A stretch of DNA of 64,000 nt from the NCBI RefSeq assembly GCF_900110685.1, contig NZ_FOES01000003.1, positions 109,566 through 173,565 on the forward strand, given 5' to 3'. This DNA comes from Piscibacillus halophilus. GTDB taxonomy: Bacteria; Bacillota; Bacilli; Bacillales; Alkalibacillaceae. Shown piece by piece: positions 36,326 to 46,300 of the stretch; the first letter of the stretch is position 1; the number at the start of each line of letters is the position of its first letter. Both the position numbers and the translations under genes were made by a program. The notes under the pieces are model-generated. The model made no database searches, was not told where the DNA came from, and saw only the letters and a program-made list of their open reading frames with translations.

Positions 36326-36778
36326 TTAGTTGATAGCATCGACAGCTGGTAAACAAGTAACGTGGCAGAAGCATTTAAGGTCGACATTGATGCAGATTCC
36401 TGTAGCTCTTAAGTTCGCTGTTTTTTGATCAGTTGGATCTTTTGGATTTCTGTCAGAATCTGCAGGGTCGCGTAGTAATTCAAGTACTGCACAGCAATCA
36501 TCGTCTACTTTCTTCACGCGGAAGTAAAAGCTTGCAACTACTGTATTGTTTTGGTCATTCATAGCACCAAAACCTTTGAATGTTTTACATTCACAATATA
36601 ATAATACAGGAACCGTATCTAATCCTGCTGGAGAGGTTCGATCTCCCAATAAATCCTCAATCGATTGTTTACAGCTTACATCACAATCATGCTCGACGAT
36701 GTCGTTTTGTGCGTCTACAATTTGACGTAGAATGTCACACACACAGTTTTCTGTATGATCTTTTCCGCGACAAGACAT
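36326..36778 (-). CDS. cotZ: Cysteine-rich CotY/CotZ-family outer spore coat protein
   Basis: A 150-residue protein with 13 cysteines, beginning MSCRGKDHTENCVCDILRQI and containing the blocks VPVLLYCECKTFKGFG and NLRATGICINVDLKCFCHVTC. These are hallmarks of CotY/CotZ, which form disulfide-linked hexagonal lattices in the spore crust or exosporium. The ATG at 36778 follows AAAGGAG; an ATG two codons upstream is closer than usual to that site. It is expected to be made in the mother cell, but no sigma-K promoter was firmly identified. CotY and CotZ are paralogs and cannot be separated here. Confidence 0.87.
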   Translation of the reverse strand: MSCRGKDHTENCVCDILRQIVDAQNDIVEHDCDVSCKQSIEDLLGDRTSPAGLDTVPVLLYCECKTFKGFGAMNDQNNTVVASFYFRVKKVDDDCCAVLELLRDPADSDRNPKDPTDQKTANLRATGICINVDLKCFCHVTCLPAVDAIN

Positions 36779-36992
36779 AGTCATTCTCCTTTCTACTCAT
36801 CTGACCTTTCTTACGTTAATAATCTATGCATAAGACATGGTAGGGTGTGGGCAATTGCCAGTGTTTTGATTTTTTCTTAAAAGGTCTTATGCATTTTCGA
36901 TATTTTAACTTTATATAGGTCATGTGACCATGCTGAAAATAATTGGTCGAATATACTATTAACGTAAATTTTGTTGGAAGGAGTGAAGGTTT

Positions 36993-37220
36993 GTGGCTGC
37001 GGAGAGAAAGGAGATCAGAGTTAAAGATTTAGTTATTAAGGCAGATAATGTAGTATTCGAACGTCCTGAAAAGGAACATGATTTCTTCTGGGGACCTCGC
37101 AGACGACGTAGAGACGAGGAAATGGAAACGACAGAAGAAATGAAAGTAGAAGACATAGAAGAAGAGAATGATTCAGATAAAGAAGATGAGGATCGTCGTC
37201 CACCATTCTTCTGGATATAA
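36993..37220 (+). CDS. Small charged protein ending PPFFWI, possible spore-surface protein
   Basis: A 75-residue protein of unknown family. Residues 1-25 look ordered (EIRVKDLVIKADNVVFERP), then DFFWGPRRRRRDEE, a long Glu/Asp-rich stretch and the aromatic end RRPPFFWI. The start is GTG with GGAAGGAG. The W-G-P-R and F-F-W-I pair resemble assembly tags in coat or exosporium proteins; this and the cotZ neighbour are the only hints at a spore role. It has its own terminator. Confidence 0.6.
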   Translation: MAAERKEIRVKDLVIKADNVVFERPEKEHDFFWGPRRRRRDEEMETTEEMKVEDIEEENDSDKEDEDRRPPFFWI

Positions 37221-37236
37221 GTTATATGGTTTAGGA

Positions 37237-37270
37237 AAGAACTCGTATGAGGTCATGCGGGTTCTTTTAT
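37237..37270 (+). terminator. Terminator of the 75-residue gene
   Basis: AAAGAACTCG pairs with CGGGTTCTTT (one G-U pair), followed by TATC; a weak U run. Confidence 0.6.
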
Positions 37271-37287
37271 CTCAAGGAGGATAATTG

Positions 37288-37458
37288 ATGAAATGGCTCA
37301 AAGATCTTGAAAAAATTCTTTTAGAAATAGGAAAGCATACAGAAGAGAAAAATAAAAAAGAATACGACAAACTATTAGACTGGGAAAAACAACTATCAAA
37401 GGATGAAAAACAACTTGAAGACTTTGGTAAGAAAATGGAAGAGTGGTTTAAAGAATAA
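37288..37458 (+). CDS. Small Lys/Glu-rich helical protein
   Basis: A 56-residue protein starting MKWLKDLEKILLEIGKH and ending KKMEEWFKE, nearly all helix-forming residues with heptad-like spacing, so a small coiled coil is likely. It has tryptophans at residues 3, 32 and 53. The ATG follows a perfect AAGGAGG. Family unknown; it lies among spore-type genes. Confidence 0.6.
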   Translation: MKWLKDLEKILLEIGKHTEEKNKKEYDKLLDWEKQLSKDEKQLEDFGKKMEEWFKE

Positions 37459-37480
37459 AAACGGACACATAGCTCTTACA

Positions 37481-37519
37481 ATTTACGAATAATTTTATAA
37501 AAATAGGGAATTCGTAAAT
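37481..37519. repeat. Inverted repeat beside the ribosome site of the next gene
   Basis: ATTTACGAAT (37481-37490) and ATTCGTAAAT (37510-37519) form a perfect 10-base inverted repeat with a 19-base loop. It ends two bases before AAGGAGGGG of the 37535 gene. It could be an operator or a leader hairpin. Confidence 0.5.
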
Positions 37520-37534
37520 AAAGGAGGGGTGTTG

Positions 37535-37813
37535 ATGGGATATTTACTACCGGTTGATTTTCACCAATATAGTCAATATCAAAGCCGTCACATTTCTAAT
37601 AAAAGAAGGTCAAATGTTGCTTTAGAACGTGTTTTTAGAACGGAATTTCAAGAGATTAAGAGACATAATAGAGAAAAACAATTTAACCATAAACCTACAT
37701 CTGGGCAAAAAAATTCCGTTTACCAATCCGACCGTTCAAAATATGTCTCTAAAAATCCCGAAGAGTTAGCAGAAATAACAGGAAAAGGTCAGCATTTTAG
37801 CGAATCAATATAA
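37535..37813 (+). CDS. Hypothetical basic protein, MGYLLPVDFHQY start
   Basis: A 92-residue protein with the N-terminus MGYLLPVDFHQYSQYQSRHI, then a basic helical stretch around LERVFRTEFQEIKRH and a polar Lys/Ser-rich tail. Short Bacillus proteins with a similar M-G-Y-hydrophobic-P-V start and spaced Gln-Tyr residues are known to me, but I cannot name a function. The ATG at 37535 follows AAGGAGGGG. No cysteine, signal or membrane segment. The MBL-fold gene begins 29 bases later. Confidence 0.6.
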   Translation: MGYLLPVDFHQYSQYQSRHISNKRRSNVALERVFRTEFQEIKRHNREKQFNHKPTSGQKNSVYQSDRSKYVSKNPEELAEITGKGQHFSESI

Positions 37814-37842
37814 TAATAGGATCTCTTAAAGGAGTCATATTC

Positions 37843-38751
37843 ATGGAAATGAAGCAGCTCAATGACCAATGTTATGTGTTCTGTAGCTCTGTCAATGTAG
37901 GTTATGTAAGAAATCATGACCAAGGAATGCTGATTGATGCCGCGATTGACCGATCTGCTATTCGTAAAGTTGTACGTCAATTAGAAGAACAAGGACTACC
38001 GATTACTCATTTGTTTATTACACATGCACATGCTGATCACTATGGCGGTGCATCTTATTTAGTTAAAAATTATGGTGTAAAAATTATAGCCCCGACATTT
38101 GAGTCCGTAATTTTAGCAAACCCCATCTTAGAACCAACCTATCTATTCTCTGGTAATGATCCTTTAGATGAACTTCGCAACAAATTTTTAGAAGGTCCAC
38201 CTATTAAAATAGATATAGAAGTGAATGAAGGACAACACCAAGTCGACCGTTTTCATTTTGAAACGATTGCTACTCCGGGACATAGTTATAATCAAATGGC
38301 TTTAAAAGTAAATGGTATTTTATATGCTGCGGATAGTTATTTCGGTAAAGATGAACTTCACAAACATAAGATTCCATATATTACGAGTGTAGAAAAGACA
38401 CTATTAAGTTTGGAAAAATTAAAAAATGTCCAAGCGGATGGTGCAGTACCTGGACATGGTTTATATGAAATAGATTTTAAAGAGACGATTGATAAAAATA
38501 TAGAATATCATCAAGATTTATTACATAAGGTATACTGTATTATTTTAGACAAGCAAACTATCTCACACGAGGAACTCGTATCGGTGTTTTGTGCTGATAT
38601 GGGCGTGAAAAGCTCTTCGTTAGGTCCATTTTTATTGTTTAAAACTGCTGTAACAGCTTATTTAACTGCACTAATTAATGAAGAGAAAGTCAAGCACTAC
38701 ATTCAGCATTATCGCTGGATGTTTAAAATAAATGGAGAGGAAGGATCTTAG
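37843..38751 (+). CDS. MBL-fold metallo-hydrolase
   Basis: A 302-residue metallo-beta-lactamase-fold hydrolase with the metal motif THAHADH at 60-66, a later His in TPGHSYNQM, the bridging Asp in AADSYFG and a final His in PGHGLYE. The C-terminal 90 residues form an added helical domain as in glyoxalase II-like or YhfI/PqsE-like thioesterases. Substrate unknown. AAAGGAG precedes the ATG. It converges with a YetF-like gene with a 4-base overlap of ends. Confidence 0.85.
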   Translation: MEMKQLNDQCYVFCSSVNVGYVRNHDQGMLIDAAIDRSAIRKVVRQLEEQGLPITHLFITHAHADHYGGASYLVKNYGVKIIAPTFESVILANPILEPTYLFSGNDPLDELRNKFLEGPPIKIDIEVNEGQHQVDRFHFETIATPGHSYNQMALKVNGILYAADSYFGKDELHKHKIPYITSVEKTLLSLEKLKNVQADGAVPGHGLYEIDFKETIDKNIEYHQDLLHKVYCIILDKQTISHEELVSVFCADMGVKSSSLGPFLLFKTAVTAYLTALINEEKVKHYIQHYRWMFKINGEEGS

Positions 38752-39428
38752 TATGGCATCACATACAATCCTTCCTCTTTGTGATATTCTGCATACATAA
38801 CGTCTTCTAATGTTAACCCTTGTTTATCGATCTCTTCTAAAATTTGGCTTTGATCCCACTCTATTTCAGCTATATTTTCTTGAAGTAATTCACCATCTGA
38901 AATAACTGATATTGGTAGTATCGTTTCCCTAGGTGTTGCATTAAAAAATGCATTTGTAGGGGTTTGATAAATATATTTTTTTAAGACGTTAATGGAGCCA
39001 TCTGTTTCAAATATAGCGTACTCGACCTCTTGTATTGAAAAAACATCTTTATCTCTTAACAGATGCATTAATTGGTTCATATCTAATTTACATTCTTTCA
39101 TAATATCGCGTTGTATTTGCCCACGTCGAATCACCAATGAAGGTTTTCCTTCAAGGTATGTTCTGGTTCTTCTAAATTTTTGTGTGAACCATTCTGTTAC
39201 ATAAATAAACGTTCCCCAAATAGCAACTGCAAATAAAATCATAGATATACCCACTTCTGGGTCGAATAAAGCATTTCCAACTAATTCACCTAATACTAGT
39301 GCGGAAATAAAGTCAAAGGCAGTAATCTGTGTAATTTGTGATTTACCTAATACTTTTGTTAATACAAATAAAGCGGTAAATCCTACTAAGCTTTCAACAA
39401 ATATTCTAAGAAAATCCAAAAGTGTCAC
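38748..39428 (-). CDS. YetF/DUF421-family membrane protein
   Basis: A 226-residue protein with three N-terminal membrane helices (about 5-85) followed by the soluble YetF domain, including GKPSLVIRRGQIQRDIMK and SIQEVEYAIFETDGSINVLKK. Members of this family in spore formers have been linked to sporulation and germination (SpoVA-like YetF proteins) but the role here is open. The start is an ATG with AGGTGAC upstream. Confidence 0.82.
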   Translation of the reverse strand: MTLLDFLRIFVESLVGFTALFVLTKVLGKSQITQITAFDFISALVLGELVGNALFDPEVGISMILFAVAIWGTFIYVTEWFTQKFRRTRTYLEGKPSLVIRRGQIQRDIMKECKLDMNQLMHLLRDKDVFSIQEVEYAIFETDGSINVLKKYIYQTPTNAFFNATPRETILPISVISDGELLQENIAEIEWDQSQILEEIDKQGLTLEDVMYAEYHKEEGLYVMPY

Positions 39429-39502
39429 CTTCCCCAGTCCTATGTCAAATGTCTCTTAAACATTATAGGCAAGGACTAAGGTTCTCATACCTAACAAAAA
39501 TT

Positions 39503-39536
39503 AAAAAAACTGACACGCTATTTAGCGAGTCAGTTT
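39503..39536 (-). terminator. Terminator of yjcF (minus strand)
   Basis: AAACTGAC-a-CGCT pairs with AGCG-a-GTCAGTTT, followed on the minus strand by a U run. Confidence 0.8.
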
Positions 39537-39955
39537 AATTCTTTAACCATCGTAACATGTGGTATACCAGCATCCATAAATTCATTAGAAATGGTGTGAT
39601 ACCCAAGTTTTTTATAGAAATCTTCTGCATGAGTTTGAGCATTAAGTTTTGATTTTGATACATTTTGTTGAGTTAAGTATTGCTCCATTGCTTCAATCAT
39701 CTGAACACCATAATGTTGTCCACGGTGATCTTTTAATACACAGATGCGTTCAAGTTTTCCCGAATCATCAATAATTCTTAAACGACTTGCAGCAATTGGC
39801 TGATCATTGAGGTAACCTACAAAATGCACCGCATCGCCTTCATGTTCATCAACTTCAATCTCTGGTGGTACATGTTGTTCTTCAATAAAGACTTTAGTTC
39901 GAACTTGATAAGCGTCTTCCAATTGTTTTTTAGATTGCACTTGATTGACGTTCAT
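39530..39955 (-). CDS. yjcF: GNAT acetyltransferase YjcF
   Basis: A 141-residue GNAT-family N-acetyltransferase. Features include YQVRTKVFIEEQ at 16-27, the FVGYLNDQPIAASRLR strand and LERICVLKDHRGQHYGVQMI with the acetyl-CoA loop; KSKLNAQTHAEDFYKKLGY closes the domain. Acceptor unknown. It lies two bases after yjcG on the same strand; the yjcH-yjcG-yjcF set is probably one transcript. Confidence 0.88.
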   Translation of the reverse strand: MNVNQVQSKKQLEDAYQVRTKVFIEEQHVPPEIEVDEHEGDAVHFVGYLNDQPIAASRLRIIDDSGKLERICVLKDHRGQHYGVQMIEAMEQYLTQQNVSKSKLNAQTHAEDFYKKLGYHTISNEFMDAGIPHVTMVKELN

Positions 39956-39957
39956 GA

Positions 39958-40476
39958 TTAATTTCCTAACTTAAAGGTTTCATATACAGTCCATGAGCCA
40001 TCTTCTAACTGATATAACAATTGGAAGCGATCAATATGGTCTTTTAAGTCAAACTCTAACATTCTCATACTTCCATATACATCTGAATGCTCGTCCTCTG
40101 ATAATTCTTGACTAATGGTAATGTGAGGGACGAAAGCAAATTGTTGTGATTTAGGAAGCTTCCCTTCGTTCATACGTTTATTGAGTGTTGTTAGGCTTTC
40201 ATTTGGTTCTACCTTTAGATAAACGGTATTTGTCACAGGACTGAATGAACTTACTTTTTTAATTTCGATATCGAATGGTTCAATTTCTTTTGCGATTTTT
40301 TCAAGTTCGGATGTAAAATCATTAATTTCTTCTTTTGTTGCTTCAAAACGCTCTTTTAAGGTAATATGCGGTGGAATTTTATTATATCTGGGATCATACC
40401 TTTTGCGGTAAGAGTTTGCGAGATCTTGGATTTCTTTTGATGGAAAAATAGCAATACCATATTTTAATGTTGACAT
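39958..40476 (-). CDS. yjcG: 2'-5' RNA ligase-like phosphoesterase YjcG
   Basis: A 172-residue protein of the 2H phosphoesterase superfamily. The two catalytic motifs are His37 (PPHITL) and His118 (VPHITI), each followed by the expected hydroxyl residue. The fold acts on cyclic nucleotide or RNA ends; B. subtilis YjcG has a solved structure but no settled substrate. TAGGAGGG precedes the ATG. Confidence 0.9.
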   Translation of the reverse strand: MSTLKYGIAIFPSKEIQDLANSYRKRYDPRYNKIPPHITLKERFEATKEEINDFTSELEKIAKEIEPFDIEIKKVSSFSPVTNTVYLKVEPNESLTTLNKRMNEGKLPKSQQFAFVPHITISQELSEDEHSDVYGSMRMLEFDLKDHIDRFQLLYQLEDGSWTVYETFKLGN

Positions 40477-40571
40477 GATTAATCCCTCCTAAATTATAAA
40501 ACTGCACGATTCTACAAAATCTAATATCTATTATAACAAAAAACGAAATCATTTTTCTTCATTCAAAAGGC

Positions 40572-41297
40572 TTAATTTCCAAAAATTTGTTTTAAAGCTT
40601 CAGGTAAGTCTTTTTGCCACTGTTTCCAAGTGTGTTTACCTTCGAGTTCTTTATAAGTATAATCATTTACTTTTTCTTTTAAAATGCCATGTAGTTCACG
40701 ATTCGGTGTTAAGAAATCATCCTGTTCTCCTTTAGTAGTTGGAACTTCGGTTTCATCTAAACCGATTGTGTGATAGATGGACATATTTTGAATCTCTGAA
40801 GAATGGTTGACCGCTTTTATCACTTGATCATCTACATATGGCGATTGCATAATGATTTTGCCAAAATTGTTCGGATATTTAAGAGCGGTCATTAACGAAA
40901 TAGTTCCGCCTAACGAATCTCCCATTAAAACTCTTGTAGAACCGACATGATAGCTTGGTAATTCACGGTCGAGCATAGGAAGAGCTTCGAAGACTAAAAA
41001 TTTCATATAAGCTTCATTTTTTTGGCCTTCGGGGTGATATTTATCCCAACGGTCGTAACGATCTTTATAGTGAATACCAACGAAAATGGTATTTTCAATT
41101 TCTTTTTGCTCATGTAACCGATCACTGACAGTGGCAGCTCGTCCTAATTGATAGTAATCATTACCATCTTGCATAATACAAATGTGATATTTGTATAGAG
41201 AAGAGAAATTCTTAGGTTTATAAATTTTGACGACTAGTGTTTCATCTAAATAGTCACTGTTAATTTCCTTATCTAACATCGTACCCTGTCTTCCCAA
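40572..41297 (-). CDS. yjcH: Esterase-family hydrolase YjcH
   Basis: A 241-residue alpha/beta hydrolase of the putative esterase (Fes/esterase D-like) family. ICIMQDGNDYYQLGR and the nucleophile elbow GDSLGG are visible, with a likely acid Asp in IGLDETEV and His in GKHTWKQW. No signal peptide. TTG at 41297 is eight bases after GGAGG and is preferred; an ATG six codons later is the main alternative. First gene of the yjcH-yjcG-yjcF set. Confidence 0.82.
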   Translation of the reverse strand: MGRQGTMLDKEINSDYLDETLVVKIYKPKNFSSLYKYHICIMQDGNDYYQLGRAATVSDRLHEQKEIENTIFVGIHYKDRYDRWDKYHPEGQKNEAYMKFLVFEALPMLDRELPSYHVGSTRVLMGDSLGGTISLMTALKYPNNFGKIIMQSPYVDDQVIKAVNHSSEIQNMSIYHTIGLDETEVPTTKGEQDDFLTPNRELHGILKEKVNDYTYKELEGKHTWKQWQKDLPEALKQIFGN

Positions 41298-41459
41298 AAT
41301 TAAAACCTCCAAAACGTCTAGTTGAATATAGAACTTTCAAAATAATTTTATCACAATTTCTTTATTAATCTAATATTAAGACATGATCGATTATTTTCTG
41401 AATATTTAATAAGTCTATACTTGTCTAGTGATATAATGTAGATATAAGGAGGAATCATG

Positions 41460-42017
41460 ATGACGATTCATTCACATATAAGAAGTCAAGACGTTGAAAG
41501 AGCTGCTCGCCAGCGTTTACATGAACGCGGAGTATCCATAAAAGATGTAGCAGAAGTAGTGTTTAAGATGCAAGCACCGTATAACGATACTTTAACGATG
41601 GAAGATTGTATCGAAAGTGTTGATCGTGTCCTTGAAAAAAGAGAAATTCAGCATGCGATTTTAGTTGGTGTCGAATTAGATGTTTTAGCAGAAAAAGGGC
41701 TGTTATCAGAACCATTACAATCATTAATTGCACAAGATGAGGGATTATTTGGAGTGGATGAAACAATTGCCTTAGGTGCCGCGTTAGGCTATGGAAGTAT
41801 TGCCGTTACGACTTATGGTCATTTAGATAAACAGAAGGTAGGTGTCATAGAAAAGCTAGACACTAAGGAAGGGGAACGCTGTCATACATTTTTGGATGAT
41901 ATTGTAGGGAGTATTGCTGCGAATGCTTCAAGTAGAATTGCTCATCGTCATCGAGATATACAGGATGGAATGAGTGATGAAGATATAGTTTTACGTGATG
42001 AGGAAGATCGTTTATAA
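41460..42017 (+). CDS. pgpA: Phosphatidylglycerophosphatase A-family protein
   Basis: A 185-residue protein of the PgpA family (YutG-like), whose members remove the phosphate from phosphatidylglycerophosphate. The diagnostic central block ETIALGAALGYGSIAVT is followed by TYGHLDKQKVGVI and a conserved DDIVGSIAANASSRIAH end. The Gram-positive members lack clear membrane helices, as here. Two adjacent ATGs follow AAGGAGG; the second fits best. It may act with the cardiolipin synthase upstream in phospholipid synthesis. Confidence 0.85.
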   Translation: MTIHSHIRSQDVERAARQRLHERGVSIKDVAEVVFKMQAPYNDTLTMEDCIESVDRVLEKREIQHAILVGVELDVLAEKGLLSEPLQSLIAQDEGLFGVDETIALGAALGYGSIAVTTYGHLDKQKVGVIEKLDTKEGERCHTFLDDIVGSIAANASSRIAHRHRDIQDGMSDEDIVLRDEEDRL

Positions 42018-42032
42018 CTGATTAGATTAAAA

Positions 42033-42083
42033 ACCCTTTTCGCGAGAAATGCTATAGCCTGCATATTGTCCGTGAAAAGGGTA
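42033..42083 (-). terminator. Terminator of pcp (minus strand)
   Basis: ACCCTTTTC and GAAAAGGGT, extended by CGCG/CG, form a hairpin followed on the minus strand by TTTTTAAT. It lies 34 bases beyond the pcp stop. Confidence 0.7.
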
Positions 42084-42116
42084 GATATATTAAAGGTAAG
42101 GTTAAAGTTCGAACCA

Positions 42117-42716
42117 TTAAAGAACTCTTAACGCAATTTCAATAGCTCGATTAAGGTCTTGTTGGGACCAGCTTGAAAGTTGAGGTTGCTGAATCGCCAT
42201 TTCATGTGAAGGTGGTATATGAATAAAACCAGCTCTGTAATTAAGTCCATTAATTTTTGCATAGTGAAGTGCATGATACATGACATTATTACATAAATAA
42301 GTTCCTGCTGTATTCGAAATAGAAGCAGGATACTCCTTTTGTTTCATTTCGTCCACCATATCTCGAATGGGCAAAGTTGAGAAATACCCATCTGGACCAT
42401 TATCAAATATTTTTTCTCCAGCAGGTTTATAACCTTTATTATCCTCAGGTCCATCGTTACAATTAATCGCAATTCTTTCAGGTGTAATGTGTTTTCGATT
42501 TCCAGCAAGGCCAAGTGCGACGACCACATCTGGTTTGACTTCTTTGATGGCTTGGATCATTTCACTTCCTGACTGGCTAAAGTCAACGGATAAAATTTTA
42601 CTCGAGATTTCATATTCTTGAATTGACTTTCCGTCTAAGCCTTTCGCTACTTCCATGGTTGGGTTGGTCTTAAAGTTTAAAAATGGTTCAAACCCGGTCA
42701 GTAATAGTTTTTTCAT
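42117..42716 (-). CDS. pcp: Pyrrolidone-carboxylate (pyroglutamyl) peptidase
   Basis: A 199-residue C15 cysteine peptidase that removes N-terminal pyroglutamate from peptides. The catalytic triad is Glu80 (TPERIAINC), Cys142 (GTYLCNN) and His166 (GFIHIPP). Length is normal. Two adjacent ATGs follow AGGGGGAG; the second (42716) is better spaced. Its product, 5-oxoproline, is the substrate of the pxpBAC enzymes encoded at 49845-52176. Confidence 0.93.
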   Translation of the reverse strand: MKKLLLTGFEPFLNFKTNPTMEVAKGLDGKSIQEYEISSKILSVDFSQSGSEMIQAIKEVKPDVVVALGLAGNRKHITPERIAINCNDGPEDNKGYKPAGEKIFDNGPDGYFSTLPIRDMVDEMKQKEYPASISNTAGTYLCNNVMYHALHYAKINGLNYRAGFIHIPPSHEMAIQQPQLSSWSQQDLNRAIEIALRVL

Positions 42717-42719
42717 CAT

Positions 42720-43346
42720 AACTCCCCCTTATAATAGTCTTAAAAACCTAATTGTTTCAGTAATTGTAAATATTTAATTTGATTGTAATGTACTCAGTTT
42801 CATTACAATTCTTGTATGTAATTTACTTGGTTCAACAATTAATTGTCGAAATTTCTTGAACCGTGAACGATTACCCCCTCTAATTTTTCCTATAGATTTT
42901 TTGGCTTTAAGTCAATACATAACTTCACCAACTTTAAGTTTAGTCATTTCAATTCACAAAAATCCAACATTTGTTAATGGCGAGGTCATTTTGTACCTCA
43001 AATAAAGCTAATGATGATTATTTAAGAAAAACAACTAGTACAGACTTGCCAATTATTATAATAATATTCGATTTATTCAGAAATTTAGTACAATATATCT
43101 AATAGATGTAGGACAAGTTTCACACTACTGACCTAAAATGTTATTACTTTGTAATCAAATTGAAAAAGACCTCATAAAAATCGACATTTTTTGACAACAT
43201 TCGTTTCTCTATTTCTACTATATTAACATTAACATTCATGATTCTACATTAGAAATAAACTTTTTAAATCGGAAGGGGGAAAGAGCTAGGTTTCACTTCA
43301 CCAATGGTGTTGACAGAAGCCTTAAAAATCGGGAGGAGGAACAATA
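42720..43346. other. Long intergenic region upstream of the secreted protease
   Basis: About 630 AT-rich bases with no convincing gene. TTGACA near 43190 with TACTAT about 19 bases on is a possible promoter. Two similar ribosome-site-like segments, AAATCGGAAGGGGGAAA (43266) and AAAATCGGGAGGAGGAA (43325), lie 60 bases apart. A 16-codon frame (ATG 43304, stop 43354) overlaps the protease start. Such a long leader suggests regulated transcription, but no known element was recognised. Confidence 0.5.
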
Positions 43347-46300
43347 TTGTCTAGATGGGTAAAGATCATCGTTTCATTTACTTTAATATGGACGATGGCA
43401 ATGCCGAGCATGATGTTTGCGGAAACAGGTAATGCATCAACTTCATTGAATGATTCAAACAAGACGACGGTGCAACAAAAAGTAAGTAACCGACTAACAG
43501 AAGAATTTGACTCAGAAGATAAAGTAACATTTTTAGTTAAGTTCAAAGAAAAAGCAGATGTTCAAAAGGTTTCAGAGGAAGCAAAAAGTAATGCACAGAA
43601 TCAAGGTTTATCACCAATGAATGTAGAATATTCTCAACGTTCTTCTGTAATCTCTGAATTGAAAATGACAGCTCTTGCTAGTCAAGGGAATGTAAAAGAG
43701 TTTTTAGAAGAAGCACAACAAAATGGAACGGTTGAAGATTTCCGTTCTTATCATATCGTTAACGCTATTGCTGTAACAGGAACTAAAGAAGTTGCTGAAA
43801 AAATAGCTAGCTTTAACGAAGTTGAGAAGCTATTACCAGATGAAACTAGACAATTAATCGGAACAGAAGTTGATTCAGACGCAGAGGAAATACAGTCTGA
43901 AATCACTAATGTAGAATGGAACGTAGAGCAAGTTAACGCACCGCAAGTTTGGGATATGGGAATTGATGGAACAGGAATCGTAGTCGGCGCAATTGACACA
44001 GGCGCTGATTGGGAACACCCTGGTTTACAAGAAAAATACCGTGGTTATGATGCAGCTACTGGTGAGGTTGATCACACTTATAGTTTCTTTGATGCTATAA
44101 ATGGTAATGAAGAAGCTTATGATGATCACGGACATGGTACACACGTTACCGGAACAATGGTCGGTAGTGAGCCAGATGGATCTAACCAAGTAGGTGTAGC
44201 TCCAGGAGCTAAGTTCATTCATGCAAAAGCATTAAGTGCTAGTGGTAGTGGTACCGATACGGGACTTATTGCGGCTGGTGAGTGGATGCTAGCTCCAGGT
44301 GGCGATGTAACTAAAGCTCCGGATGTTGTTAATAACTCTTGGGGTGGTGGACCTGGGTTAGATGAATGGTACCGTGATGTTGTCACTGCTTGGAGAGCAG
44401 CAGGAATTTTCCCTGAGTTCTCTGCAGGTAATACAACACTTACAAATCCAGGCGGACCAGGATCTGTAGCAGTTCCAGCGAACTATCCTGAATCTTTTGC
44501 TACAGGTGCTACTGATAGCAATAATAATTTAGCGAGCTTCTCGCTAGAAGGTCCTTCACCATATGATGAAATCAAGCCAGAAATTTCAGCACCAGGTGTT
44601 AACATTCGTTCTACTGTCCCAGGGGGAGGATATGAAGGCGGATGGAATGGAACATCAATGGCAGGGCCAGCTGTATCAGGTATTGTGGCATTAATATTAG
44701 AAGCAAATAATAATTTATCAGTTGATGAACTTGAAGAAATATTAATGTCGACGGCATTACCATTAACGAATGAAGATTATCCAGAATCACCTAACAATGG
44801 TTTTGGACATGGTTTAGTGGATGCCTACAATGCTGTTTCAGCTGTCGCAGATGGACTAGGAACAATTGAAGGACAAGTTTCCGTTGAAGGTGAAGATAAT
44901 GAGGCGCCTTCATTTGAACATGAAGGTCCGGAACAAGCATTCTCTGAAATGGATTTAGATTTAGAAATCCAAGCAGAGGATAACGTCAGTGTAACATCTG
45001 TTGAAGTTAACTATGTTAATGAAAACGGAGATGAAAACACTGTTGAAGCAACACGCACTGAAGGTAATTTCAAATCAGGAACTTATGTAGCTACAATTCC
45101 TGGTGAAGATATTTTAGAAGGTGAATTAACTTACACGATTACGGTTACTGATTTTGGCGGTAATGAAGTTGTAAGTGATGAGTATACTGTGGCAATTGAT
45201 TCTGGTATTTCAGTTGGTTATTCTGCTGACTTTGAAAACCCGGCTGTTGGTTGGCAAGTATACGGTGAAAATGTTTCTTGGGAACGCGGTGCACCAACAA
45301 GTGGACCAGAAGAAGCGGTCTCAGGTGAAAACGTTTATGCAACTAGCTTATCAGGCGATTATAATAACAGCGAAAACTCAACACTTCTAATGCCACCAAT
45401 TGACCTACCAGAAGGCGAATCGTACCTGCAGTTTGAAAACTGGTACAATATCGAATCTGGATGGGATTATGGTAATGTCTTTATTTCACAAGACATGGAA
45501 AATTGGGAATCATTACTTGAGTTAACAGGTGATGATGAATCATGGAACACTGTAGAATTAGATCTGTCTGAATATGCCGGTGAACGTGTATATATCGCGT
45601 TCAACCTAGAAACAGATAGTATTATTACAAGGTCTGGTTGGTATATTGATGATGTTACACTATCTGACACATCAGTAGGTTCGAATACTGTTGAAATTCA
45701 ACCAGCAAAAGATAAAGTTGAAAAAGATGCACCAGAAGTTGATCCATCTAAGATTGAACCTTTAATGGTTAAGCCTTCTTCAGATTCTGTAGAAGTTGAA
45801 AATGAAATCAATTTACTTCCACTTGGGGCACAGGTATCTGTACTTGAAAGTGGAAAATCAGTTAATACAAACCCTGCTGACGGAAGTTATTCATTCGTTC
45901 ACCCTGCAGGTGAATTCACAGTTGTAGCAGAGTCTTATGGTTATGCTTCAGAAGAACAAACCGTTAACTTAGAAGCAGATGAGTCGGTAACGGCTGACTT
46001 TGTTTTAGAAGAGTTACCACAAGCGACCTTATCTGGAACTATTACAAGTGCTAATTCAGGAGACCCAGTTGAGGGTGCAACGTTACTATTAGTAGAAGAT
46101 GCAAATGTTGATCCTGTAGAAACAGATGCTAATGGTAACTATGACCTTACAGCATATGAAGGAACTTATACTCTTAAGGTTTACGCTCAAGGATTCCATG
46201 GAACTGAAATGGAAGTAAACCTAGATGGAGATCAAGTTCTTGATATTGAATTAGAACCAATGTTCACTTACCCAGGTGGAGAAATTGGTTACGATGATGG

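Noticed and set aside
36580..36780. Plus-strand frame opposite the cotZ-like gene
   Set aside because: It lies wholly within the cysteine-rich coat gene and has no ribosome site; a shadow frame.
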